Shown here in pieces: positions 1-12,009 of a DNA stretch of 64,000 nucleotides. Below the pieces are notes generated by a model. The model saw only the letters and a list, made by a program, of their open reading frames with translations. It did no database searches and had not been told where the DNA came from. The translations under genes were made by a program, and so were the position numbers. The DNA comes from Paracentrotus lividus (Eukaryota; Echinodermata; Echinoidea; Camarodonta; Echinidae). Position 1 is the stretch's first letter; each line of letters opens with the position of its first letter. The stretch lies in NCBI GenBank assembly GCA_940671915.1, contig CALNVZ010000904.1:1-64000 (forward strand), read 5' to 3'.

Positions 1-737
1 TTGCTTTTGTGTGAATTAACACCAGCCAACTCCAATCATCGATGGCTTGCTTACTTTTTAATGATTTCTGGTCACTTTCACCAAAAGTTTTTAATAAGCG
101 TTTGTAACTGAAAAAATAGAATTTCATTTCATGCAAGTGAGATCACTGAAAATGAGTTAAAATGTAAAAGACTTTAGAAGCGAAATTAATAGAGATATGA
201 ATGCATCAAATAATTCTTCATCGTAATCTTATGCGCGACGTTAAAAGGGATTTCATTTTTTATTCTTTGGACTATTCCTACATTTTAAAGGGGAAAAAAA
301 AATCTTCAAAATACAAAACGAATTTTCTGCCTTAGTTTGAGTTCTTGATTTCTTGTCTGCCTTAGTTCTTGAGTTATTTAGATGACTCTAAAAAATAACA
401 TTACGGATGCATTCAGGGGCGAGGGCTGGGGCTTGGATACTTCACCTCCCCCACCCCCCCCCCCCTTAAAAAAAAATGTGTTAGTGCTAAAACGCAAAAT
501 TTAACCATTTACTTGTGATTTGTAGCGTGTTAATTCACACATTGTTGGCTAAACCCATCCATTTTTACAAAGGCTCCGTGGCCCATGTCATTGGATGGTT
601 TTTTTTTTTCATTCTAGACAAGAAATCAGAGACGCTAAGGGCAAAGTACATTTGGTGTTAGATGATTATCATTGGCGGATTGTATTAGGCATCAGAAAAA
701 GAAAGAAAATTAATCACAAGCTCAAACGGTTTCTCAC
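1..737. other. A+T-rich non-coding sequence at left edge
   Basis: I recognise no gene here. The stretch has a C-run followed by an A-run near 445-476 and otherwise A+T-rich sequence. It lies just 3' (minus strand) of the stalk exon of receptor gene A, so it is probably the next intron of that gene. I looked on the minus strand for a membrane-spanning exon like those of genes B and C and did not find one, so that exon is probably outside the window. Confidence 0.5.
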
Positions 738-878
738 CCACGTCAGTACCACTCTGGGGAAGAACAGATGGCTCCTGAGGCGAGGTAGGTATCATCGACT
801 CCGGTGGCAAGACAGAACTACTCCCATCAACTGTTATTTCTCTCTGATCTGTTGAACTCGACCCTAATGTCGTGGAAG
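738..878 (-). CDS. Ser/Thr/Pro-rich stalk exon, probably of SRCR-WSC receptor gene A
   Basis: On the minus strand an acceptor (TTCATAG) opens at 878 and a donor (GTGAGA) follows 738. The 141 bp between them are open and read as a Ser/Thr/Pro-rich segment (STTLGSSSTDQREITV, then TSPQEPSVLPQSGTDV). Intron phase is 1 on both sides, as in the stalk exons of genes B and C. The last third matches the gene C stalk at 43931-44068 (TSPQ...VPQ...D.VG), and flanking intron sequence is also similar, so this is a paralogous exon. Family knowledge suggests a glycosylated spacer between ectodomains and membrane. Assigning it to gene A, about 12 kb upstream, is inferred from strand, order and phase. Confidence 0.7.
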
Positions 879-1079
879 CTATGAATGAGAAGACAAATTA
901 CATGATTAGATGTAAAACTTGATATCTATGTCTCATGAAATCATAAGGATTACATTAATCTTTTTATATAATGTTTAGACGTTAGCATGGTAACAAGATA
1001 GCACTGAAAACTTATATTATTGTAAAAATATATAGGTTCGACAACACCAATGTTAAATCAATTCTTTTTGTATAAAGAC

Positions 1080-1231
1080 AGTGGCGGATCCAGGATTTTA
1101 GAATTGGGGCGCGAGGCCCGATAGGAAGGGGGGGGGCGCCGAAATTGTCAGATTTTAACATGTACGGTCAATGATTGGTTATCAAATTATAGGGGGAGCG
1201 TCCCCTGCTCCCCCGCCTGGATCCCCAACAG
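1080..1231. mobile_element. Short hAT-type MITE
   Basis: The ends are near-inverted copies (GTGGCGGATCCAGG at the left; CCTGGATCCCCAACAG at the right). They are flanked by a perfect 8-bp direct repeat ATAAAGAC at 1072-1079 and 1232-1239. An 8-bp target duplication is the hAT signature. The 152-bp interior is G-rich and codes for nothing. Similar GGATCCAGG ends border the 1.8-kb element at 21361-23132. Confidence 0.75.
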
Positions 1232-2158
1232 ATAAAGACATTGCTTTTGATTCATTTTCATACGAACAAGATCGACTTTAAACTTTTATAGAAAATTGTA
1301 TCGGTTACACGTATCTCGTACGCATGAAGAGCATGGATCCCCATTTTTTATTTTTATTAGCAACATAATATCAGCTTAATACAAAAGTCAAATACAATTA
1401 TTGAGAAAGCGTTTGCAAATTTGTGTAGACCTTAGACTATGCACTTTACGTCTTTAACGCTAAGGTACAGTTTGGAATATTTAAAAATAAAATAATTCGA
1501 ATTTTGAATGAAATTTGAGATAGGATAAATGATTATATGATATACCCATTTCATCTGAAAAAATTAGAATTAAAGATGATTGTAAATGTGCATGACGTTA
1601 CGGAAAATGTATTTTATCTAAAATCGGGGTCCCGGCAAATAAGCTATTATCTTATTTTTTTTTACATAAAGTAATTTTACAGAAATTAATAGAGAGGAAA
1701 ATTTCAGGATAATATTGTTTTCTGACATAAATTAGGTAAATCTAAAAAGTAATGATTCGGAAGTCCTATTTCAAGTTAAAATGCTATCATTGCCATAGAA
1801 GGCGCAAGATCTGCACTAACTGTCAAATTCAAAAGTGTGCAAAGATTCAACGTGTAAAAAAAAGTGTGATGGACACTTTGCTTGTTTTCAAGTTGGAGTG
1901 TTTCATGAGAGACCTATTTAATTGAAATTATTAAATCCAACCAAAACTGTAACCCAGCTTTAAAACAATCTTAACCATGCATTAACATTCGAAATTCTTT
2001 GCATTGTTTATATTGCAACGTTTTGGAGTTTAGATAGATCTTTTATAAGATCTTTTATTTAATAATGCTCTTCATTGATCCAGGCATTTCATCCTCCCCC
2101 CCCCCCCCCCCAGCACCGTTGGTATTTTCGGGTTCCTTCTTTAATGGCAGACACATAC
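1232..2158. other. Non-coding A+T-rich sequence
   Basis: I see no exon or recognisable repeat. There is a C-run near 2094-2111. If gene A runs from 15600 to 738, this is part of one of its introns. Confidence 0.4.
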
Positions 2159-2205
2159 CTGGAGATTCTCTCAGTGAGGTAGTTGGAGTTGATGTGCTTG
2201 TACTC
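2159..2205 (-). CDS. Possible small Ser/Thr-rich exon of receptor gene A
   Basis: On the minus strand a TTTTCTAG acceptor is followed by 47 bp and a GTATGT donor. One frame reads STSTSTPTTSLRESP, the composition of the receptor stalks. That frame needs phase 2 on entry and leaves in phase 1, which does not fit the phase 1 to 1 pattern of the other exons, so this may be chance or a decayed exon. RNA reads would settle it. Confidence 0.25.
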
Positions 2206-2650
2206 CTAGAAAATGTCAATTAAATCAGATGGTACGAAAAATATGCATTTACACAGTCTATTTGAGCAACTGTTCGCTGGGTTCGTCATAATAATTCGCA
2301 TCTGCTCCAGCAATATGTTCACCAGCCAATGCGCTTATTCAACCATGATTGTTTCTGAGCAAATATAGTATACTCCACAGTGTATTTCAAGGTTTTTTTT
2401 TTTAACAAATTAAACACATAACTTTCTTTTAACTTTCTTTTAAAATACAAACTTCCGTTTTTGTTTTTTATTTTATTTTTTTCGGTGTTGATAATCTCAA
2501 GGGCAAATCCATGAATTAATAGACATTTCCCAAAAAGGATGGGTCTGTCTCCTTTTATTTGGTGTATCACTAGTGTAATGTCATGGATGCTCATGAATGA
2601 CATACTTAGATCTTTTAAATAAATAATAAATCATTTTCATTTACTCCTTA

Positions 2651-4267
2651 AGGGGGCCGTCACACTGAGGTCGTTCTATAACGTTCTATAACGTTCTTGC
2701 CCGTTCTTTAAAAAAATGCTGAACGGGCTTTGGTCGGGTTGGAACTTTTAACTTTGAAAAATAATTTCTTGAATACGATACTAGGCGGTTCATAAATAGT
2801 TCTCGTTACGTCAATTCCGTCTTTATCGCATCCGCAATACGTTGTTATCCAGTTCAGACCGAGTAAACGGCTCGTTCACTCTATACCGTTCGTAGCACGT
2901 CCAAACCGTCACTAAAAGTGCCTATGCGCAGCATGATAAAAGTTAGGTACCATGTTCGTAGTACGTCCTTCTCGTTCAGAGTAAGTCCTACCCGTTTAAG
3001 GAACGTTGTCACTACGTTTAATTTTAGAACTGGAAGCCAGTACGATTTTTTTTTAACATGTTCAAAAAAATCGGAATGGCTTTCCGTTCTCTCCGTTCGG
3101 GCCCGTTCGCCAAGTTCGTAAACATACTGTAAACGGTCTGTACTAGATTCTAAAAGGTCTCTACTACGTTCAGTCCGTGTGTAAACAGATTGAGCCCGTT
3201 CACCAAGAACTACCAAGAACGCAGTGAGAACTAGCTCAGTGTGACGGGAATTATGACATGCCGTTCTGTTTAAAAATTGAAACGTATTGCTATCCAAGCC
3301 CGTGCTATAAAGTCCTGAGCAGATTGAAATAGGTCTCAAGTACGTCCACTCCGTGTGTACATAGATTAAGCCCGTTCTGCAATAATTTCAATAACATGGT
3401 AAGAAATTGTTCAGTGTGATAGTAGTATAAGCGAATAGATCAGCTGTTTAATTGCCACACATTAATTGTTACAATTACAGAAATCTCACAACTTTTAGAA
3501 TAAATACGAAAAACGGCCATTGGTCCGAAAAGAACGCGCACATTTGACCTAATTATTTATGGATTAAGATGAACAACGTTCGTATACAGTTCTCAATACG
3601 TCCATCACGTCTCTGCCTCCTCTGCAGTCCGTTTGTATCTAGTTAAAACCGGGTGAAAATGACCGTTTCCACGAAACAGAGCCCGTCTGAAACAATCTAA
3701 ACCCGTCCTCAGTTAGTTGCAACCCGTTCTTAATCCGTTACAATTCGTTTCCAATGCGTTTCGTCCCGACTTAACTAGTTCTGGGTCGTTTTTAATCCCT
3801 CAAAATCCGTTCTTACTCATTCTTACGTCGACCAAACGGCCTCCAGAAAGTTCATCTCGTTCTTACTTCGTCATTATCCGTGGCTAGAACGTGTTGAACG
3901 CAAATGCGTGCCCGTTTCCCATTAAAAAAAAACCTAGCCCGTTTTTCCAGACCTCATGCGTCTTCGTAACTTCAGGCTGATAATGAATAAACAATGCTCG
4001 TTTGTAAGACGTCCTAGCACATCTTTTGAACGATTTAAGTACGGCAATTTCGTTTGTAATACGTCCATCTCGTTTCAGGTACGTTGCCACCCCGTTAAAT
4101 TTTAGGACGAGATGGGCGCCCGATTTTTTTGAACACTTTAATTTCTGAAAATCCGACCGAGCTAGTCCATGAAGTTCGTAAACAGATCGTAAGAAGTACT
4201 TGCTACGTCCACTCAGTTTACACACAGACTATGGACATAGGAGGAACGAGCTCAGTGTGACGGGGGT
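2651..4267. mobile_element. Non-autonomous TIR element rich in CGTTC motifs
   Basis: The left end carries CCGTCACACTGAG (2657-2669) and the right end its inverse, CTCAGTGTGACGG (4251-4263). The interior is packed with short variants of CGTTC and ACGTCC and has no credible coding frame. Right-end-like sequences also occur inside at about 3235-3250 and 3411-3425, which suggests tandem or nested truncated copies. The superfamily is not clear; a 2-3 bp T/A-rich target is possible but not demonstrable. Confidence 0.6.
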
Positions 4268-4272
4268 ATAAA

Positions 4273-4466
4273 GGTATGAAATCATCATCAAAATTGTACA
4301 CAATTGAAGCCGCGAGATATATAAAGGAACACGAGAATACAACCTAAGGACTTAGCAGAAGGGAAAATCTCAACCTAATGCTGCAAATAAGAGCAAAAAC
4401 AGTGAGGAAATTACAAGCGAAAGTGAGCAACCCGGCGCGGGAGTCGCCATTACTAGTGACACGTCA
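4273..4466 (+). other. Leader of a LINE ORF1
   Basis: This short stretch leads into the LINE ORF1 at 4467. It contains ATATATAAAGG near 4317-4327, which resembles a TATA box, though LINE promoters are usually internal and TATA-less. The frame upstream of the first ATG is Ser/Glu-rich, so the true start may lie a little further 5'. Confidence 0.3.
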
Positions 4467-5327
4467 TTGCACGAGGAACGCAGCGCTCAGGGAGTGGCCA
4501 TGATACCGCAGGAGCTAGCTTCCTTTATGCTGGAGTCAAGGGCCTCGTTCACACAACTGAACGGTAAGCTGGATAAAATTATGGATGAAATGGCCAATAT
4601 GAAAGTAGACCTTGCAAATACAAAAAAAAGTGTCTCAGATCTTGAAACGGGTCTAACTTACACCTCCGATAAAGTCTCTAGCATTGAAAAAAATGATCTT
4701 CCCCAACTGCGTTCTCTAATTGACAAAAAAATTGAAGAACTGGATGAAAAAATTACACTGAGCGAAATACATGACAGGAAACAAAACCTACTCATTTATG
4801 GAGTTCAGCAAAGAAATGAGAAAGAAAACATCTACGATGTAGTACATGATGTGTTTGTTCATTTTATGGGTGTGTCGAAAGAGGAAGCTTCTCGGATCCC
4901 ACTTGCTAATGCCCATAGATTACCCCGACCCATTCGTGGAGCTACAGAATCTCATCCCCAACCCCCTGCAATTATCGTCAGGTTCCTAAAAATGGTTGAC
5001 CGTGATCGCTTACTGTATGGCTTTGAAAGACGACCACGTCAGCAAAGTTCACACTCATCGACCACTACCGAGCCGCATCTTCCGCTCCCTGAATCCTCCC
5101 CCTTCAGTAAAGTCACCATCCGCACGGATTTGCCCGCTAAAATGAAGAGAGAGAGAGGCAGACTGGCTTCAGTCGCGTACCTGCTAAGAAAAAAGGATCA
5201 CCTAGCTACAAGAATCAAAATCGTAGGATCGAAAGTAATTCTACAAACGCGCAAAATCACAAGGAATGCCGGAGCAAACCCTGAAAATTGGTGTTCATGG
5301 TCCGAGCCTGATAATGGAAAAGTGTGA
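4467..5327 (+). CDS. LINE ORF1 protein (coiled coil plus RRM-like domain)
   Basis: The 286-residue open frame has the layout of ORF1 proteins of L1/Tx1-type and related non-LTR retrotransposons. Residues about 15-105 are a heptad-rich coiled coil (VSDLETGLTYTSDKVSSIEK and on). From about 106 an RRM-like segment begins with RKQNLLIYGVQQRNEKENIY, then GVSKEEASRIPLANAHRLPR and a basic C-terminal part. In the family this protein trimerises and binds element RNA. The frame is intact, yet no endonuclease/RT frame follows closely: the next LINE coding sequence starts about 2.9 kb on and looks like a CR1/L2-group element. So this is probably a 3'-truncated or rearranged copy. Confidence 0.75.
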   Translation: MHEERSAQGVAMIPQELASFMLESRASFTQLNGKLDKIMDEMANMKVDLANTKKSVSDLETGLTYTSDKVSSIEKNDLPQLRSLIDKKIEELDEKITLSEIHDRKQNLLIYGVQQRNEKENIYDVVHDVFVHFMGVSKEEASRIPLANAHRLPRPIRGATESHPQPPAIIVRFLKMVDRDRLLYGFERRPRQQSSHSSTTTEPHLPLPESSPFSKVTIRTDLPAKMKRERGRLASVAYLLRKKDHLATRIKIVGSKVILQTRKITRNAGANPENWCSWSEPDNGKV

Positions 5328-7742
5328 TGATGAGGTCAGTCTCATTTACATATTCCAAGAAATCTTCATCTAACATAATCATAAAATTCCTCTTTGGTGT
5401 GTTCTCATCATGAAAGCGCCTTGTACCATTCGCGTTCTTCGTTTGTCTCCTTTTAATTTGCAAACCTACATCCATTACTGGTACTGTTTCTTGTTGAAGT
5501 TTATTATGATGATCACGCTCAGTATCATGATATTTCATGAAATTCAATCTGTATACGATCTGTCTTCATTATGTTCACGATTCAATCGAGCAAATTTCAG
5601 GAGATTACAGGTAACGATCAGCTGAATTTAAAGATAGATCATTTTCTAACCTGATTTCAAGTGCATATGTCTTCGTTTCAGGAAAATTCTGATGTACATC
5701 AACCACTTACTGTTGATACAACCATCGACTCATATGGCATAATTCTTAGAACTTTATATCAAGTGTTAATGTAAGCATGATAATATAGATAATCTCCTCT
5801 TTGCCTGTAAGTTTCTACAACTTCTACCGAGCATGAATTTCATTATGCATTACCTGTTTCTTTATTTGATTATATCATAATGCGAAAATTTTCGCCTTTA
5901 CCTGTAAACTGAACGTCTTTCCTGTGGTTCTGAAAATGGGATTATTTTTTTACAATCCAGTTATTACTGGGCAACCAGAATTACAAAATTAGATACCTTA
6001 TCTAAAAACACTGCAAACACCTTCACTATAAAAGCCCGTTAGTTTGCTCAGGCATGGCAGTTTTGTTGTTGTTCTTTTTTTTCAAGGGGACTATTATAAT
6101 TTTGCTATCCATATCTATTCTCCCTGTGATGCATCTTATACTGTGAAAAGCTTGTCATGAGTATATTTGACTACAATATTCAAATCACTATTATATTTTG
6201 AAAGAACCATTGTACAATTATTCATGGGAAAATCAGATCTGGCTCTTGTTATGTCAGTTATAATCTGCTAAAGGCTGAATGGTTGATGTTATATACTTAA
6301 TACCTGTTGTGGCTGAGCCTACATGACCTTGTTATCTGTAATGCTTGCCCTGTAATAGTAATTGTTCACAGTTAATGCGTGTCCTTTGGTTTTGACAAGG
6401 GATAAAATTTAGAGTCTAATTTTATCATTGTAGCTCATCAGTTTTCCTTTTTTAAGAATGGAAACAAAAATTATGTTTACCTAGAAAAAAGAAGAGTATT
6501 CTATAGGTGTTTACAACTAAATGAATAATAACGAGGGATAATCATGTTTTGTTTTGTTGGTACGGTACATCACCACTTATATAATGTCTGTATCTACTTT
6601 TTCATTGTGATATCTTTATCTCACATGAACGTAATTTTTTACATATATGGTTTTTAACAAGGAAAAAAATTGAAATCAAACCCTGACTAATTTATGTGAT
6701 GTTTCTCTCTACCCTTGGCCAGGAATATTAAGCATGTCTAGCAGCGATACTGTTGTTATGTTGAAGATTATTCCTATCATTCTTTTTTTTACAATTAAGA
6801 CCTAACGTTTGAGATGATTGATTATGTATTACATAAAAATGAAAACCTTTTGTTCATGGTCAACTTTTTCTTGATTTCTGAAGGGGACTCAAGTTGAATT
6901 TCAATTATTATTCAATTTTGTGATGTTTTCTTTCACCTCTTTCAAATTTAAAAACCATTTTTTTACAAATATATGTATTTACAGAAAATTTGGTATCTGC
7001 ATGTAACTGTATTGTTAAATGCTAAAGGATGTTCATCAAAATAACCACTAAATACATGTGTCTGCCTATAAAAAGTGAGACAAAATTAATTATTATTACT
7101 TAATACCAAAGTCGAGCATACATGTGCTCGTCAGTCTTTTTTCTGTTTTTTCTGAATCATCCCCAAATGATTAGTTTGATTTGATATAGTGCAAAAGTAT
7201 ATAGCAACGCCATTACTTAGTACTTAGTATACTTTTACGTACCACATCTAGCTCTTTTGGAGTTTACATTCTGTTGCATTGTGCATTGAATGAGGTTTAT
7301 AACCACCTTGAAGTGGTGATCATTGTTTGTTTTTAGCTGGTCAGAGTACAACCATCAACACCGCTATTTAAAATGATGATGGTGTTAAGAATTGCTTTGT
7401 TTTACTTCTTAAATCTTATAATCTAGAAAATGACTAGAAAAATAATCCTTTGGTTAATTTAAAAGCTTTTAGTTTGATTTCTCTTATGTAGATGGACTAC
7501 TGAATGATGTTATGACGACTTGAAATTGGATTGGATTTTTTCGCTAATTTAAATTTTACATGCTCAAGTGTTAGCAAATTCAATTAGTTTCATTAGCGAT
7601 GGGTCAAACGAAAGCTATGACTTATCATTTTTTTTTTCCTTCTTCCTCACACAGTCTTCACTCTTGAAATGTTGATACATGCACTTTGAATTAAACACAA
7701 TGCGATAAAGGACTCATTAATTATCTTGAATAACAAAATCCC
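5328..7742. other. A+T-rich region without a recognised gene
   Basis: A minus-strand open frame of 96 codons overlaps its left end (5257-5547, with RRQTKNANGTRRFHDENTPK and MIMLDEDFLEYVN). I do not recognise it, and it overlaps the ORF1 end in antisense. The rest is A+T-rich, stop-dense in all frames and resembles UTR or intron. I see no clear repeat ends. Confidence 0.4.
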
Positions 7743-8462
7743 TTGTTTGGTTTAATTTGGTATTCTTATTCACCTGGCCAGGTGATTCATTCAATAGATT
7801 CAGCTGTTATAGCCTTTACAATAGTATGGTGTTTGTTTAATTATTTTCATGCTATCGCATCTTCACCTGTATTTGTTTGGGAGGTCCACCCGGGTTGGGT
7901 TGGTTCCTCCATTGTATCAGTCTCATCCGGGGTGGGCTCCCCGACGTATCAATTCTTTATATGCATGGGAGCTCCTCCTTGCCCGTGAATGCTTTTTGTA
8001 TTTCTTTTATGCACGCGAAACTGTGTGTGTTCTGTTTGTTTACCAGTCGTATCAAGGTACGAATATTTCTGTCTGTGTAGCCTCTTCTATGTATTGTAAC
8101 TGTTCTACTTTCCTTTTACTTTCCACGTCCATACCTCTCCTGGTCTCTTCCCTGCTGACGCGCACACGTTCATTGTCCGTACAGGAAATCATGTACTTCA
8201 TTTCGTGTTTTATTTTGATTCCTTATGGCTGAGGATGTTCCTTTAATATACTGAGCGATGATGAGCTTTACGACTTGTTTAGGCCAAACATTAACTCTCA
8301 AACCAATAATTTGAATTCTAATTTTGACAATCTTGCATCTCAACAATCAATATTCTTTCGACCGACTTAAACGGAGATGGTGATAACCATTATCCAAGTT
8401 CTAATTACTTTACTGTGAATCAATTTAAATCTCATGAAAAAACACCTAATACATTTTCTATT

Positions 8463-9060
8463 ATGCATTTAAATGTTAGAAGTTTGAATTGTAATTTTGA
8501 TAGCCTGCGCTTTTTAACTGATACTCCACTCAAACAAATTTTTCTGCAATTGCTTTGACGGAAACGTGGCTAACTCAAGAATCTGCTGGTTACTCACTCC
8601 CTTGTAGAAAATAGTAGAATTAATAGAAGGGGAGGTGGGGTAGCTCTTTATATCAACCAACATTGTGACTATTTTATTCATAGTGATCTTAATTGTATGA
8701 CTGAATTCGCGAATCAATAGTAGTTGAAATTAGAGTACCAAATTCCAAAAACATTTTAATTACTGTATGTTACCGACCTCCTAATTCAAATACTCCTGAC
8801 TTTTAGAATATTTGCAAAATCTATTACATAATCCTGTCTTTACCAATAAAGACTGTTATATCGTAGGGGATTTTAACATAGATATATTAAAATCTTGCAC
8901 TCAGAATACTTCACATGAATTTTTGGATATCATGTTTTCTTCATCGTTCCTGCCTTTAATTACAAAACCCACTCGGGTAACCAACCAAACACAACCCTCA
9001 TTGATAATACTTTTGTAATGTTGTTCCCTTACCCGAATCAGGAATAATTTTATTTGACAT
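8463..9060 (+). pseudogene. LINE endonuclease (EEP/APE type) remnant
   Basis: Pieces in different frames match the apurinic-type endonuclease of LINEs: IMHLNVRSLNCNFDSLRFL at 8459-8515, a TETWL-type piece near 8560 and GDFNIDILK near 8867-8893. The last is followed by EFLDIMFSSSFLPLITKPTR and VTNQT, the usual end of this domain. At least two frameshifts interrupt it. In a live element this enzyme nicks the target DNA to prime reverse transcription. Confidence 0.8.
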
Positions 9061-9768
9061 ATCAGATCACTACCCTATTTTTTCTCGAAGTCCTTGCATT
9101 TTAGATAAAAAAGATACCCACTTGCAAAAATTCAGAAGAATAACACCTAATAAAATAGCACGATTAAAGGAAAGCCTTGAAGATGAGGATTGGTCTGGTG
9201 TTTATAATTCGCAAGATACAAATACTGCATATAACATATTTTGACGAATTTTACGTCACACTTAGATAGACATGTTCATTAGTTAACAAATCCTCTATTT
9301 ATAAGAAGAGTCCTCGACTTCCTTGGATAACTAAATCAATTTTAAGATCCATCAATCGAAAAAACAACTTATACTACGCTGACAAAAATACAACGTTCTG
9401 CAAAGTCCCACCGTAAATATACTACTTACAAAAACATTCTTACTAAAATATTACGTATTGAAAAACGAAAATATTTTCAAACCAGTTAATTCTTTTAAAC
9501 ATGATATTGGCAAAACCTGGAAAATCTTAAATAGTGCCATTAATAAGCATAGCGATAAATCGCGCATAACAAAAATTAAATGTAATAACGTAGAAATTCA
9601 TGATTCAGTGCATATAGCTGATACGTTCAATCAGTATTTCTCTCAGATAGGACAGAACCTTGCAAAAAATATTCCCCAACGCAAAAGTCATTTTTAGACT
9701 TTATGGACCAGCCAAACCCTGATTCACTATTTTTTGTCCCAGTACATAGTAATGAAATAATAGATATA

Positions 9769-10600
9769 GTTAATAACTTGAAAAATAAAAAGAGTGCTGG
9801 GCACGATGGCATTGATAAATATTTTACTGAAAAACGTCATTGAGTTAATTGTTGATCCATTGGTGCATATATTAATTATCCCTGACTTGCGGTGTAGTTC
9901 CTGACTGTATGAAAATTTCCAAAGTTATACCAGTTTATAAAAAAGGTGAAAAAGACGACATATGTAATTTTAGACCAATTTCTCTACTGCCGGCATTTTC
10001 CAAAATTCTGGAAAGAATAATATACACAAGACTTTTTAAATTTTTGAATAAAAACAACATAATTTCTAATTTTCAATTTCGGCTTTGCCAAAACATAGAA
10101 CTTCCCATGCTATACTTACATTCATTGAGAAAATTTCAAAAGCTATCGACAAATTTTATCATACTGTGGGTGTTTTTCTGGACCTCTCCAAGGCCTTCGA
10201 TACCATCGATCATAAATACTTCTTTATAAAATGAACAATTACGGAATTCGTGGTAGGGCCTTGGAGTGGTTCAGAAACTACCTAACAAACCGCAAGCAAT
10301 TTGTATGTATTAATGACCAATTTTCTTCCATGCAAGATATAGATTGCGGAGTTCCTCAGGGTAGCTTACTTGGCCCGCTTCTATTTATTATTTATATTAA
10401 TGATATCCAAACTCGTCTAATATTCTCTCCTTTGTCTTATTTGCAGATGATTCTAACGTGCTTCTTTCTCATCCAGATCCTAACATTTTGATCAATATAC
10501 TTAACAATGAATTAGATAAATTGTTACAGTGGATAAGAGCTAATAGGTTATCTATAAACTTACAAAAAACTAAATGTATGCTTTTTAGCAATTCTTTAGA
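9769..10600 (+). pseudogene. LINE reverse transcriptase remnant
   Basis: The finger and palm blocks are visible: KISKVIPVYKKGEKDD, NFRPISLLPAFSKILERII, then YGIRGRALEWFRNYLTNRKQ and GVPQGSLLGPLLFIIYIND. A VLFADDSNVLLSH block near 10428-10466 carries the catalytic FADD box but lies in another frame. Several frameshifts break it. This supports a non-LTR reverse transcriptase of the Jockey/CR1/L2 supergroup. Confidence 0.85.
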
Positions 10601-10739
10601 CAAACTACACATATATTAAACTAGATGATACCATCATTGAAGCCGTCACTTCAATGAAATTTCTAGGTCTGATAATAGACGATAAACTGTCATGGAATAT
10701 TCATATTGATAACATTTGCCGAACCATTTCTCGTAATAT

Positions 10740-11297
10740 AGGAATTATAAATAAGGTCAATTTTTTTTACCAACCTCTTCCCTTCTTATGCTTTACTCAA
10801 CATTGATTTTACCCTACTTGAATTATGGCATTATTGTCTGGGGCAATACACATGATTATTATCTCCACAGAATACTACTATTACAAAAGAAAGCTATGCG
10901 TGTTATCTGTAACACTTCATGGATGTCCCACACAGATGTTTTGTTTATCGAAAATAATATCTTAAAGATAAATGATTTATTTCGTTATAATCTTGGACAG
11001 TTTATGTATCAGTTAAATAATAATACGTTGCCCTCAGTTTTCGAGTTAATATTCAATAAAAACAAAACTATACACAAATACCCCACACGCCAATCTGACG
11101 AATTTCATTTACCATTACCAAGAACTATACTCTCTAAATCCATATTCACGTATGCAGGCCCGAAGCTATGGACTATTCTTGATCATAACATAAAAAATGC
11201 CCCTAGTTTAAATTCTTTTAAATTCAAATTAAAAAATCACTCCTTCGTACTTATCAAGCACCAGCTTCTTAGTCTCTTCATCGCTCATTCAATTTAA
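10740..11297 (+). pseudogene. LINE ORF2 C-terminal domain remnant
   Basis: A long open piece (169 codons from 10788) has the post-RT features of CR1/L2-type ORF2: STLILPYLNYGIIVWGNTH, LLLQKKAMRVICN and YPTRQSDEFHLPLPRT. It ends with a stop before the C/T-rich 3' UTR. It is the best preserved block of this LINE. Confidence 0.75.
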
Positions 11298-11757
11298 CCT
11301 ATAAAGACAATTATAATCTACTCGATGCTTTTTTATTCATACTTGTAATGATGTTTCCGGTCGGTCCGTGTATGTTCTGTGTATTGGTAGGCAGGATTCC
11401 TCACTCTTTCGCTTCTTCTCTCCTCTCCTTCCCTTCTCTTTCACTCCTTCTATGTTATGTCTATTCAATATATGTATTGGTGCGTTTACTTTTTCTTTGT
11501 TCTTTTTTATTTTTTAGATACACTATTTTTAATTCTAAGTTATAGGGGGCTGCAATCTACAAGCACAGCTTTTTAGCAGTCCCTCCATAAAACAACCTGT
11601 TTTTTTTTTAGACCTGTTGTACACTGTGATCTATTTTATATTTACGATTACATTGCTATGATTCTATTGTTTTACCTTGTACAATGAATACTATGTATTT
11701 TGATTTATTTTGTTGTATATGGAAAATAAATGAAATGAAATGAAATGAAAAATATTT

Positions 11758-12009
11758 AATCGGTTAGAGAGGAGTTAAATGGCCTCAGTAACTTATGAAT
11801 ATATAATTCATATGTTAAGGTTTTTATTCATTGAACAGTGATCATGTTCCTTAACCTTCCCAATACAATTCATCAAATTTCCCCACTCTAAAATTTTCGA
11901 CCGGGCATGTTGGATAAAAAGCTATCATATCGCTTATAGACACACCTCTTTATCATGTTTATACGAGACAACCAAAATTATTGAATTCATATGATCACCT
12001 GACGATATA
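11758..12009. other. Short non-coding spacer
   Basis: This lies between the LINE tail and the next mariner-type element. No gene or repeat is recognised. Confidence 0.4.

Larger units (their letters stand above)
7860..11757 (+). mobile_element. CR1/L2-group LINE, nearly full length but decayed
   Basis: A C/T-rich leader (about 7860-8230) is followed by an endonuclease region, a reverse-transcriptase region and a C-terminal domain on the plus strand. The 3' UTR (from 11298) ends in AAATAAATGAAATG with repeated TGAAA, a microsatellite tail of the L2 type. The coding part is split by several frameshifts and stops (between 8500 and 10800), so it cannot make one protein. Clade assignment rests on the tail and motif style and is approximate. 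Confidence 0.8.
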
